Of a stretch of DNA of 64,000 nt, positions 1-8,161 are shown piece by piece. The DNA is from G963668345 sp965226215 (GTDB lineage Bacteria > Acidobacteriota > Terriglobia > Bryobacterales > UBA6623), in assembly GCA_965226215.1 (NCBI GenBank), contig CBDDCH010000002.1, positions 4,278,001 to 4,342,000 of the forward strand. Reading direction: 5' to 3'. Made by a program: the position numbers and the translations under genes. Position 1 is the stretch's first letter. Each line of letters opens with the position of its first letter. The notes beneath the pieces are model-generated. The model was given only the letters and a program-made list of their open reading frames with translations. It was not told the DNA's origin and did no database searches.

Positions 1-143
1 CCTACTATTTGGCCGTTTGATTGGAGCCGCTCTAAGGGATGTCACCATAACGTGGGAGGAGGTCCGTGGGTTGATGGAAAACCGGCTGTGTACGGAGTCA
101 CAGCCAGCGGGAGCAACCAAACTGACGGAATGGCTGCGGGAGC

Positions 144-800
144 ATGCAGATGATCTTGGGAAACGGTACTCGAGCGAACTCGCTCGGCGCCGCGACCGGC
201 GAACCAGCTACGAGTCCCTCCGACGCGGGTGACGTCGTAGCGGCATCCTTCAGTGCCCAAGCGAACGAATTCGGGTTCCGGCCGAAGCTCATCGTCCGAC
301 CGCACCGATCGCTCTCGGCTTTTCGCCGCTGGTCGGTTACCGCGGAAATGGCGGCTGTGGGTAGCCGGCAGCCAAATGCGTCCCAGAGCCGCCAGGCTCT
401 TACACTTCGGTCCAAGAAAGATCGAACACAACCTGGCACTTGGCGTTCGCCAACCTACTCGCGCCCGAGTGGAATATCTGGCTACGCCCTTATTGACACT
501 GGTGCCTCCATCACGGGTGTTGATGAAGATATTCTACGGGGGTTAAGTGTTGTCCCCATAGACGCAATTCCATCATCAACGCCTAGCGGCGAAGGGCGCT
601 CCTTCATATACCCAGCTAAGATCTCCTTCCCCGGGCTGGGGCTCAGCGAATTGCGAATGGATCGGGTCATTGGCTGCAAGCCTCATTGGCAGACTTCAGA
701 TGGGGGAAAAGATGTTGTCATGCTCTTGGGCCGCGATCTATTGCAGCACTTCCTAATGATCTACAACGGGCCCGGCTCAAACGTGACCCTTTCATTCTGA
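144..800 (+). CDS. Retropepsin-like aspartic protease domain protein
   Basis: The C-terminal half looks like a single-domain retroviral-type aspartic protease. ALIDTGAS (catalytic Asp at residue 118 in DTGAS, 118-122) matches the active-site loop, and VVMLLGRDLLQHF (191-203) matches the later hydrophobic-hydrophobic-Gly-Arg-Asp segment of the family. Such bacterial proteins act as homodimers, one Asp per subunit. The first about 105 residues are low in recognisable structure and overlap other open frames, so the true start could lie downstream, or the N-terminal strand could have been lost. No signal peptide or membrane segment is visible. No clear partner gene is adjacent; the next gene is convergent. 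The family call is moderately secure, the start is not. Confidence 0.6.
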   Translation: MQMILGNGTRANSLGAATGEPATSPSDAGDVVAASFSAQANEFGFRPKLIVRPHRSLSAFRRWSVTAEMAAVGSRQPNASQSRQALTLRSKKDRTQPGTWRSPTYSRPSGISGYALIDTGASITGVDEDILRGLSVVPIDAIPSSTPSGEGRSFIYPAKISFPGLGLSELRMDRVIGCKPHWQTSDGGKDVVMLLGRDLLQHFLMIYNGPGSNVTLSF

Positions 801-870
801 TCTCATCTCCACGCTAAGACCCCACTACCCGTCCAGGGACACTCGGCACTGACTTCGCCAGCACCACAAA

Positions 871-1887
871 CTAAAACGTCGCAATCGGATTGAGCGGGGA
901 GCCGGTCGCTCCCGGCACGGCAAGCGGGGCGGCCGTCAGCAGAAACTCCCAGCGGTTTTGCCTGGCGGCTTCTTCGGCCACGGCCTCCAGGTCGCAATTA
1001 TCGAAGATCGGGGTCCCCATGGCAATCAGAACCAATTGGTGGATGGGGTGAGTGTTGCCTTCTACGCCTGAGGGCCGCACATCCAGAGCGGCGTCGCTGC
1101 CCATCATGGCAACATCGCGGTCCTTGATCCATCTCGCGCAAGATGCATAGAGCCCGGCTGCTTCTTGATCGGCGTCCCACGGTCCCTTCTCGTCCCTCGC
1201 CGGCCAACGACCGGTGCGGATGAAGACAACGTCGCCGCTGGAGACCTTCAAGCCGGCCTTCTTTTCCCAGGCGTCGAGATCGGCCGGGTAGATGGGAGTG
1301 CCGGGCTCAAGGTAGGGAACACCTTTGAGGCGCGGAATATCCATCAGAATACCGCGTGAAAAAATCCCGCTCTTGACGGTATTGACTCCGAGCTTGCGGG
1401 CGCCCTCGTCGACGACTTCCTCTTGCGAATAGCCGTTGTACATCTTCCCCTTGTGAAACATATGGCAGATGGCATCCATGTGGGTGTGTGCGTAGCCGTG
1501 ATAGCGGACCTTGAAGGTATCCACGGAGAAGCTTCCGATGGGCCGCAATCCGGTGTAGTCCATTACGTGTTCGAAGGGAAAGTCGTTGTCGGCGGCCTTT
1601 TCCTTCTCGACGTCGCGGGCCAGCGAGACGGAAATACCGCTCTTGACAAGCGCAGCAGCTTGTTTGCGCTTGGCCGGGGTAATCAAGTTCAGTGTGCCTA
1701 ACTCGTCCTCTTCGCCCCAGCGGCCCCAGTTTGACAGCTCGCTCATCCAGCCCTCGACCATCTCTGGAGTCACCTTCGGGGCCGCTTGGGCGCCGCCTTG
1801 GCCCGGACTAAATGAGCCTGTGCAGCCAAGCATGAGCACGAGCACTGCGCCCCAAACCGTCCAGCGACCGGACTTTGATCTTCGCAT
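871..1887 (-). CDS. Cyclase family lipoprotein (kynurenine formamidase-like)
   Basis: Metal-dependent hydrolase of the cyclase/KynB fold. The start at 1887 is chosen because AAGGAG lies about 8 nt upstream and the protein then begins with a lipoprotein signal (MRRSKSGRW, hydrophobic VLVLMLG, Cys22). An upstream in-frame extension to 2019 lacks these. The metal site HxxxHTHMDAICH (His130, His134, His136, Asp138, His142) corresponds to the family's HxGTHxDxPxH, with Gly replaced by His and Pro by Ile. A further conserved stretch, VFIRTGRW, lies in the C-terminal half. Length (338 aa) exceeds classical KynB because of the export signal, fitting the longer cyclase-family branch. Substrate unknown; the protein is probably anchored in a membrane, facing the periplasm. 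Confidence 0.85.
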   Translation of the reverse strand: MRRSKSGRWTVWGAVLVLMLGCTGSFSPGQGGAQAAPKVTPEMVEGWMSELSNWGRWGEEDELGTLNLITPAKRKQAAALVKSGISVSLARDVEKEKAADNDFPFEHVMDYTGLRPIGSFSVDTFKVRYHGYAHTHMDAICHMFHKGKMYNGYSQEEVVDEGARKLGVNTVKSGIFSRGILMDIPRLKGVPYLEPGTPIYPADLDAWEKKAGLKVSSGDVVFIRTGRWPARDEKGPWDADQEAAGLYASCARWIKDRDVAMMGSDAALDVRPSGVEGNTHPIHQLVLIAMGTPIFDNCDLEAVAEEAARQNRWEFLLTAAPLAVPGATGSPLNPIATF

Positions 1888-2200
1888 CGTGTGTTCTCCT
1901 TGCCGTTCTGTTTCCTGGGGTCCATCCGGGACCGGCGGCACCGCCCAGCCACTCCGCACGAGCCCTGGGCAGACCAGAACCGCCCTAGTGTAGCACCCTG
2001 TTTGGCCCTTCCATGGCAACTTGCTGTTCTCTTGCCCATGAGCAATGGGTTGATCGGTAGTAGGTCAGTTTGACTTGGATCGCATGTCGGGACGGGTCTG
2101 AAACTTGCGCCAGGGCGGGTCCGAGACCCGCCGCTACCATCAGAGCCCGCGAAACAGGCGGACCGGCGGTTCATTCGAATCGCAAAGTAATCCACGCGTT
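1888..2200. promoter_or_regulatory. Divergent intergenic region with a short hairpin repeat
   Basis: Separates the cyclase gene (minus) from the HtrA-like gene (plus), so promoters for both should lie here, though no convincing -35/-10 pair was seen. It holds a perfect stem GGCGGGTC-CGA-GACCCGCC at 2114-2132 followed by GCTACC. The same trailing GCTACC follows a different hairpin at 33677-33695, suggesting a common short palindrome class. Confidence 0.4.
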
Positions 2201-3727
2201 ATGCTAAAGAAAGAGAGCGCTTCCCCGCCCAGTAATTCCGTGGCTGACGTCGAGAACACTTCCAGGATTAAGTCTCTACAGGGACGCAGATTGCTGCTGC
2301 CTGCAGTGGCTCTCGTGGCTGTCGTTGCCGTGCTTGTCCATGGAGCTTTGGACCACCAGCCGTCGGCTGAAGCAGCACCCAGCCTAGAGATCGAGCCTGC
2401 CCCCGAGCCTCCCACGATTGTGCGGCCCGATCTCGAAAAGTCAGCGCTGGCCTATTTCTCTGACTATTGGCTGCAGCTCGGCGAGCGCGCTAGAAACAAG
2501 ATTGCGCTCATCGGTCCGCAAAGGGCGCCGGCCATCGTCGTCGTCGCCGGGCTAGCGGTTACCTCGATGCAGGTCGCCGAGGATTTCGTTGCCCAGCGAT
2601 TGGCACTTCACTTGGCGGAGCAACACTCGGCCCCCGGGCCTGGCGAGAATCCACAGAAGCCGGCAGGGGATGAAACGAGCTCCACGAACAGAATAGATGA
2701 AGATCCGTCGAACCAAGATACTGAGTCGGCACTTGCTTCCACTCCCTACCGACTCCTGGGGGTCGACTCTGAGCTTGAACTGGCTGTTTTTGAGCTAGAA
2801 AAACCCTATCGAGCCGCGCCCTTCCGTCTGGTAAGCCCGGCGGCGATTCCAGCCGGCGCTTTTGTGGCTGCCATAAGTATCAAGCCTGACGATACGTTGC
2901 GGATCAAGCCGGGACACCTGATTTCGGCGAACGTCTTACACGGCCTAGGCGGGTCCGCTGAGTCGTCGCTGGAAGTGTCGGTTGGTCTAGCGGATCTAGG
3001 CCCAGCCGCTGCCATCGTCGATCTCGACGGCAGTCTTGCCGGTGTCGCGCTGGAGTCCAGTCGCGGTGGCGTTAGGCTGCTTTCCTCGGAAGCAGTTCTG
3101 CGGTCCGTTGAAAATCTGCGCGAAGGACGACATTGCTTAAGCATTGAGGTGGCCGAACTGACACCCGATGCGGCAACAGTGCTGGGCCTCAATGGCGGCG
3201 TCGTGATCGAACGGGTGCAAGCTGAATCGTTCGTTCCCGAACCGTCTCTTCGAGCCGGAGACGTTCTGCTTCGGTTCGGTCGGGCGGATATCCGCGGCGT
3301 GGAACAATTCCAGCAGCTCTACATCGGGTTCGAACCCGGAAAACTCGTGCGATACGTGGTCTTCCGAAACGGAAGACGGCTTTCCGGAGGCACGGTTCTC
3401 CCCAACCGAGACTGCCGGCCTATCACCGAACTCGTGGAGGTCTTCCCACGGATGGGCCTAGCCCTGCGGTGGGTGGAAGGCGGATCATCGGAGACAGGAC
3501 CGGCGGATGCGGGCTGGCAAGTGGCAGCGACGACCGATCGCTCTCCAGCGGCTCAGAGCGGCCTTCGCCCTGGTGACAGGATCATCGCCCTCAACCAGCG
3601 AAAGTTGGACCGAGATAACGCGACCGGTGCTTTCAATCGGTTTGAAGGGCTAGGGCGTGCAGTTGCTTTGACAGTCCAACGAGACAATCGCGTCAAACTC
3701 TTAGTTGTTACACCGCGGCCCGACTAG
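2201..3727 (+). CDS. Membrane-anchored HtrA-like pseudoprotease with two PDZ domains
   Basis: 508 aa from ATG 2201, chosen because residues 1-30 then precede a clean transmembrane anchor (31-50). Upstream codons to 2105 look non-coding. Residues about 105-300 follow the trypsin-like HtrA/DegP domain, but the triad is gone. GLAVTSMQVAED (118-128) replaces GxxxTNxHVVxD, ELELAVFELE (191-200) replaces the DxDLAVL segment with Glu193 at the Asp position, and DLGPAAAIVDLDG (265-277) replaces GNSGGPLVDxxG. A Pro/Glu/Asn-rich insert sits at 143-180. PDZ1 spans about 313-398, PDZ2 about 412-505 with SGLRPGDRIIALN. Likely a periplasmic binding or scaffold protein rather than a protease. Six nucleotides separate it from the ClC gene, so the two are probably co-transcribed. 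Confidence 0.8.
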   Translation: MLKKESASPPSNSVADVENTSRIKSLQGRRLLLPAVALVAVVAVLVHGALDHQPSAEAAPSLEIEPAPEPPTIVRPDLEKSALAYFSDYWLQLGERARNKIALIGPQRAPAIVVVAGLAVTSMQVAEDFVAQRLALHLAEQHSAPGPGENPQKPAGDETSSTNRIDEDPSNQDTESALASTPYRLLGVDSELELAVFELEKPYRAAPFRLVSPAAIPAGAFVAAISIKPDDTLRIKPGHLISANVLHGLGGSAESSLEVSVGLADLGPAAAIVDLDGSLAGVALESSRGGVRLLSSEAVLRSVENLREGRHCLSIEVAELTPDAATVLGLNGGVVIERVQAESFVPEPSLRAGDVLLRFGRADIRGVEQFQQLYIGFEPGKLVRYVVFRNGRRLSGGTVLPNRDCRPITELVEVFPRMGLALRWVEGGSSETGPADAGWQVAATTDRSPAAQSGLRPGDRIIALNQRKLDRDNATGAFNRFEGLGRAVALTVQRDNRVKLLVVTPRPD

Positions 3728-3733
3728 GCGACC

Positions 3734-5218
3734 ATGCGGGAGGCCTGGAAACTAATTGTCCACTTGCTCTCCCGGGTCGGGTTACGGCTGCGAGCCATGC
3801 GTCGGTTGGGTCGCCGGGTCGCCCCACGAGTGCCGACATGGGGATGGGCGATGGTCTGGTTTCGCTCCTCCTTCCTGCCCTCCCAAAACTACCTCATCAT
3901 TCTGGCGATCGTGATCGGCGTCCTAACCGGCTTCGGCTCCGTAGGCTTCATTGTCGTCTTGCACGCGCTTGCCGACTTCGCTCGCGATGACGTAGCGAGC
4001 GCACTGGAGATATTCGGCTCCGCCAACCTAGTGCTGCTGCCCGCCATCGGCGGACTGCTGGCGGGTCCGCTTATCAGCCGCTTCGCGCCGGAGGCCAAGG
4101 GTCACGGCGTTCCCGAGGTGATGACAGCCCTTGCCACCCGCGGAGGCCGCATTCGCAAGCGGGTTGTGACCGTGAAGGTGATGGCCTCGTCCATGACGAT
4201 CGGCTTCGGCGGCGCCGCTGGGCGCGAGGGACCAATGGTCCAGATCGGGTCCGCCATCGGCTCTGCGATCGGTCAGTGGGCCAGAGTGTCCACAAAACAT
4301 GTGCGAACACTCGTAGCGTGCGGTGCAGCCGGCGGCGTCGCGGCCACTTTCAATGCCCCGATCGCGGGAGCAATTTTCTCCATGGAAGTCCTGATGGGCA
4401 GGATTCACACGGACTTTCTGCTGGTGCTGCTGACTTCGCTCAGTTCTTGCATGGTCGCGCGGCACTTCCTTGGTAACTACCCGGCTTTCTACCCCTGGGC
4501 TTATGAACTTCAGGGCCCGTCTGAGTTGCCGTTGTATTTTCTGATGGGGATTGTGGCAGGACTAGCTGCGATTGTTTACGTACGTCTTCTGTACCGCTCG
4601 GAGGATCTTTTTCAGAGCTGGAAGTTCCCCGAATACCTGAAACCCGCCGTGGGCGGCCTACTTGTCGGCCTGGTTCTGCGTTTTTATCCTGAAGTCTACG
4701 GAACCGGGTTCCCGGCCATTGAATCAGCCTTGGCCGTGCGGTTTCCCTGGGCGTTGCTTGTCGGTCTGCTCTTCGCGGAAATCGTAGCTAATTGCGCAAC
4801 TCTCGGCTCAGGGGGATCCGGAGGCGTATTCGCACCGAGTCTCTACATGGGCGCCATGCTCGGGGGCGCCTACGGAACCCTGGTGCATACGCTGTTCCCG
4901 GAGACAACCGGAGGGTCCGGCGCCTACGCCATGGTGGGCATGGCCGCGTTCTTCGCGGCGGCGGCCAAGGCGCCAACGACGTCGATCCTGATTCTGTTTG
5001 AGATGACCAACGACTACCGCATCATGCTGCCGCTGATGGCGGCGACCGTCGCCAGCGTGTACATTTCTCATTGGCGGCTTCCGCACAGTATCTACACCCT
5101 CAAATTGCACAATCGTGGTATCCGCTACCCCTACGAGTACGAGGACCAACCTGAACCGGCCCCACCGGCCGTGACGCCTTCCGCCGAGCCAAGCCGCGCG
5201 ACCGCGTTTGACAACTAG
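3734..5218 (+). CDS. ClC family chloride channel/antiporter
   Basis: 494-aa multi-span membrane protein with the ClC selectivity-filter motifs: GHGVPEV (123-129, in place of GSGIPE), GREGP (163-167, gating Glu165) and GSGGSGGVFAPS (358-369). At the position of the internal proton glutamate of E. coli ClC-ec1 (FIIEEM) it reads FSMEVLM, so the first Glu is kept but the second is Val219, as in ClC channels and several bacterial subfamilies. This suggests altered or absent proton coupling (inference). No C-terminal CBS pair is present; the protein ends in a short Pro-rich tail. Lies six nucleotides after the HtrA-like gene. Its stop codon lies in CTAGCCCGCC, an end motif shared with the repeat family described elsewhere. 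Confidence 0.9.
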   Translation: MREAWKLIVHLLSRVGLRLRAMRRLGRRVAPRVPTWGWAMVWFRSSFLPSQNYLIILAIVIGVLTGFGSVGFIVVLHALADFARDDVASALEIFGSANLVLLPAIGGLLAGPLISRFAPEAKGHGVPEVMTALATRGGRIRKRVVTVKVMASSMTIGFGGAAGREGPMVQIGSAIGSAIGQWARVSTKHVRTLVACGAAGGVAATFNAPIAGAIFSMEVLMGRIHTDFLLVLLTSLSSCMVARHFLGNYPAFYPWAYELQGPSELPLYFLMGIVAGLAAIVYVRLLYRSEDLFQSWKFPEYLKPAVGGLLVGLVLRFYPEVYGTGFPAIESALAVRFPWALLVGLLFAEIVANCATLGSGGSGGVFAPSLYMGAMLGGAYGTLVHTLFPETTGGSGAYAMVGMAAFFAAAAKAPTTSILILFEMTNDYRIMLPLMAATVASVYISHWRLPHSIYTLKLHNRGIRYPYEYEDQPEPAPPAVTPSAEPSRATAFDN

Positions 5219-5295
5219 CCCGCCTGGCTGCCACTCGAACCGTTGGCTACTCGGTCGCGGCTGGACCACGTTGCGGTGCGCATCAAGCGATTGGG

Positions 5296-5649
5296 ATGTC
5301 GAACGATAAGAGCCTTGTGGATATGCCAGCTCTCGTACCCGCCCCTAAGGGCGCTGCCAACCCAGACGTCGTACATGGCCTGCTCGAAAATGACCTGCTC
5401 GAAAGCCTGGCCCGTATGACCTTACGTGGCTATCAGCCGTCTGCCTTCCTTCTGGTTCGTCTAACGGATGGGCGCGTCAAACTGGTTCACACGCCTCGGG
5501 GAGCGGACCAAGCCCGAGAGGAAGCGAGCCGGATCCGAAACGAGTATGGTCCGCTGGCATTGGCCTTCAGCGTGTCGGCGAACCGGGAGGATGCGGGTTT
5601 CGCGCTAGCGGTGGACGATCTTGGCGAAGCTTGCTGTTCAGCGGGCTAG
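5296..5649 (+). CDS. Small hypothetical protein following the ClC gene
   Basis: 117 aa, family not recognised. Soluble, no signal peptide or membrane span. The central segment GYQPSAFLLVRLTDGRVKLV followed by a Gln/Arg/Glu-rich stretch has a plausible beta-beta-alpha pattern. The gap of 77 nt after the ClC gene and the same strand make co-transcription possible. The 3' end overlaps the end of the convergent FGE-like gene by 12 nt, and its stop is the TAG of GCGGGCTAG. Function unknown. Confidence 0.55.
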   Translation: MSNDKSLVDMPALVPAPKGAANPDVVHGLLENDLLESLARMTLRGYQPSAFLLVRLTDGRVKLVHTPRGADQAREEASRIRNEYGPLALAFSVSANREDAGFALAVDDLGEACCSAG

Positions 5650-6681
5650 CGGCACTTCGGCCGGTAGCGCGCTCTCCTCGCGGCAAACGCAGCGGAACCC
5701 GATCGTCGTCACCTTGTGATCCGCGGGACTCCGAAGACGCGCCGCCGCGCGAGTGTAGATGCGGTCAAGATACCAATCTCCGCCTCGCACAACCCGGTAC
5801 TGCTTGCCAAACTCAGGATTCTCGTAGCTTGAACCGGGGTAGGCGTCAAACCAGTCCTCAACCCACTCGAAGACATTTCCTGCCATATCGAGGGCGCCGT
5901 ACGGGCTCGCTCCCGAAAGGTATGCGCCGACCGGTTTCGTTGTTACGATGTTCCCCCGCAATTGGGCCTTGTAGACCTCTTCCCACCACTTGGTCCAGAT
6001 TTCCACGGTAGGGAGCTCATGCTCCGACCAACTCGTCGAGCTGTTCAAGCGGCTCTTCTCCCACTCATTACCCCAAGGGTATCGGCGCCCGTCGGTTCCG
6101 CGCGCCGCTTTCTCCCACTCCGCTTCGGTCGGAAGAGACTTGCCCGCCCATTGGCAATAAGCTTTCGCGTCGTCGTATGTCACCAACACCACCGGATGAT
6201 CGCCGAGACCTTCTGGATAGGCTCCTTGCTTCCAGTTGTAAAGCGAGGCCCAGTCCCTATCAACGAGCGGGTCTTCTCGGCCCGTGGCTCCGACGAAAGC
6301 GCTGTACTGCTGCTGGGTGACCTCCGTGCGATCGATATAGAAGCTATCGACACCGATCGTCCTTTGGGGATACTCGCTCTCGAAAAGAACCCGCGAGCCG
6401 CCGTAGGATTGATACTCAGCCTCGATTTGATCTTCGGTGCTGCCCAGCAAAAAGGACCCCGCGGGGATGAAAACCATCTCTCGGACTCTTGGATCGTCCG
6501 GAGGCAGGAAGCCGGACTCGGCGACGCCGCCGGCCGAGGACGGGGCCGCCGAGCGATCGTCACCGCAGCCGGAGACGAACCAAAGTCCTGACAGGATTAG
6601 GATTACCGAGAGCCCTCCGGATTTTCGTGCTGTGCTCGGGGCAACCACTGTGGTCCTGGGCCCTGGCGCGGAGATTCTCAA
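5638..6681 (-). CDS. Formylglycine-generating-enzyme-like (SUMF1) lipoprotein
   Basis: 347 aa with a lipoprotein signal (hydrophobic LSVILILSGLWFVSGC, Cys39) and an FGE-sulfatase/SUMF1 domain: MVFIPAGSFLLGS, VTQQQYSAFVGA, HPVVLVTYDDAKAYCQWAG, SLPTEAEWEKAARG, RYPWGNEW, LDMAGNVFEWVEDW, RVVRGGDWY and GFRCVC near the end. Most bacterial members of this fold are exported and are not true sulfatase activators. They use the domain for binding or for other oxidations. No sulfatase gene is nearby, so activation of a sulfatase is not supported by context. The gene is convergent with the small protein downstream of ClC. Confidence 0.88.
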   Translation of the reverse strand: MRISAPGPRTTVVAPSTARKSGGLSVILILSGLWFVSGCGDDRSAAPSSAGGVAESGFLPPDDPRVREMVFIPAGSFLLGSTEDQIEAEYQSYGGSRVLFESEYPQRTIGVDSFYIDRTEVTQQQYSAFVGATGREDPLVDRDWASLYNWKQGAYPEGLGDHPVVLVTYDDAKAYCQWAGKSLPTEAEWEKAARGTDGRRYPWGNEWEKSRLNSSTSWSEHELPTVEIWTKWWEEVYKAQLRGNIVTTKPVGAYLSGASPYGALDMAGNVFEWVEDWFDAYPGSSYENPEFGKQYRVVRGGDWYLDRIYTRAAARLRSPADHKVTTIGFRCVCREESALPAEVPLAR

Positions 6682-6742
6682 TGCACTGAAGGGTGAAATC
6701 TGTGGTCTATGAGAAAAGATTTCGCTTTGAATGATAATCCCA

Positions 6743-6786
6743 TCTTCTCAGGTACGGGTCATCTGAGCGCAGGTAACCTGAGAAGA
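6743..6786. repeat. 11-bp inverted repeat in the FGE-gene upstream region
   Basis: TCTTCTCAGGT at 6743-6753 is the exact reverse complement of ACCTGAGAAGA at 6776-6786, with a 22-nt spacer. It lies 60-100 nt upstream of the FGE-like lipoprotein start (minus strand), so it could be an operator or an RNA hairpin. The rest of 6682-7045 shows no convincing gene; a 94-codon plus-strand frame there has no family resemblance or good ribosome site. Confidence 0.4.
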
Positions 6787-7007
6787 AGGGATAGTGATCT
6801 TCAAAGTTTCAAGCAGCGCGTCCCACAAGTCTCGCTTGCTGACCCGCGAGTCAAGGAAGATAATTCGAAGCGAAATATGACTCGCAAACAGAAACGACGC
6901 GGATCTGTCCGGGTGACCGTGAGATCGATCGTGGCCTGTTTCCCGTGTTGGAGTCTTGTTGTTGCTAGCGGGAAAGTAGGGGACACAGGCTAAGATTTTC
7001 TGCGCTA

Positions 7008-7028
7008 AAGGCCGCCAGCGGGGGCCTT
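7008..7028 (-). terminator. Possible terminator of the amine oxidase operon
   Basis: AAGGCC...GGCCTT, a 6-bp stem with a 9-nt loop, lies 18 nt past the stop of the flavin oxidase on the minus strand and is followed in that direction by TTTAGC. The stem is short and the T run weak. Confidence 0.35.
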
Positions 7029-7045
7029 CTTGCTGAACACCAGTT

Positions 7046-8161
7046 CTACTTTTCGAAGCGGTCGAGGCGAAAGCGCGAGATGGGATAGGAGGTCTGACCG
7101 TCTACGGCGAGCTCGGCGAGAATCCGGCCGACGAGCGTTGAGAACTTGAAGCCGTGGCCAGAGAACCCCGCGCCAATGAGTACCGAGGGTTTGCGGGGAT
7201 GGGGCCCGATCAAGAAGTCCTCATCGGGCGTCATCGTGTACATGCACGTCGAGCCCTCGAGGAACCGGAAGCCGGCCTCGGGCATGAGACGCGAGAGCCA
7301 GGCGCCCAGCTCGCGGCCTTTCTTGAGATCGAGAGTGCGATCGATCGTTCGGGCTGACGTTGTCTCGCCCTTGGAGTCGTCTGCGGCCTTGATTCCCGGG
7401 CCGTGGAGCGGGAAACCGTAGAACTCGGTATCGAAGTCCGCGTAGACCGGTAGCCGTTCGGGCACCAGGTTTTCGGTGCTTTCTGCGCCGAAGTAGAACT
7501 TCTGCTGGCGTGTCACGCGAAGCGGCAAGTTGAGATCTTGCAAGAGCTCACCCGCCCATGGCCCGGCCGTGATCACCAGCCGACCGACGCGGAACGCGCC
7601 GGCAGTCGTTCGGATTTCCGGCCGCTCCGGACTTAGATCGATCTTCTCAACGCGGCCGCCCGCGATAATTTCGGCTCCAGACTTTTCCGCAACAGAAAGC
7701 TGAGCCAGCACCGAGCGCGTGGGATCGAGAAATCCCGCACGTGGGGTGTAACAAGCGATTGAGTCTTCGGGAATGTGAAGCGCCGGAAAGCGCTCACCGA
7801 CATCATTCGGCTCGAGGATCTCGAAATGAGAGCGACTTTTCTTGATAGCCTTAACCCGGCGCTCGAAGTCCTCGTTTCCCCTTTGCGCGAAAGCCAGCAA
7901 GCCCGAAAGGCGAAGGAGAGTTTCGCCCGACACCGCCTCGAGCTCTTGCCAGAGAGGAAGCGCCGCTTCCGCGAGCTCCGTATAGAGCGGATCGTGATAG
8001 AGAGTCCTGAAAGCGCGAGAGTGACCGTGGGAGCTTCCAAGCTTGTGGCCTGGCTCGAACTGCTCCAAGCCGACGACGGCTTTCCCCATCCGCGCGAGAT
8101 GGTAAAGTGCCGCGCTTCCCATGGCGCCAAGGCCGACTACAAGAAAATCGACGTCGCGCAT
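7046..8161 (-). CDS. FAD-dependent sarcosine oxidase / N-methyl amino acid oxidase family
   Basis: 371 aa from the ATG at 8161, which overlaps the TGA of the upstream deacetylase gene (TGATG), so translation is probably coupled. A longer in-frame extension to 8338 lies inside that gene and is rejected. The N-terminus has the dinucleotide motif GLGAMG (10-15). GSSHGHSRAFR (42-52) and GIKAA (Lys258, the position of the oxygen-activating Lys of monomeric sarcosine oxidase) follow. Cys306 in STCMYTMTPDEDF corresponds to the covalent FAD-attaching Cys of MSOX. The expected reaction is oxidative demethylation or deamination of a secondary amino acid with release of hydrogen peroxide. The exact substrate is not readable from sequence. 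Confidence 0.88.
   Translation of the reverse strand: MRDVDFLVVGLGAMGSAALYHLARMGKAVVGLEQFEPGHKLGSSHGHSRAFRTLYHDPLYTELAEAALPLWQELEAVSGETLLRLSGLLAFAQRGNEDFERRVKAIKKSRSHFEILEPNDVGERFPALHIPEDSIACYTPRAGFLDPTRSVLAQLSVAEKSGAEIIAGGRVEKIDLSPERPEIRTTAGAFRVGRLVITAGPWAGELLQDLNLPLRVTRQQKFYFGAESTENLVPERLPVYADFDTEFYGFPLHGPGIKAADDSKGETTSARTIDRTLDLKKGRELGAWLSRLMPEAGFRFLEGSTCMYTMTPDEDFLIGPHPRKPSVLIGAGFSGHGFKFSTLVGRILAELAVDGQTSYPISRFRLDRFEK

Noticed and set aside
6709..6993. 94-codon frame in the FGE upstream region
   Set aside because: No ribosome site, low-complexity Lys/Arg composition and no resemblance to any family. The region is better read as regulatory.
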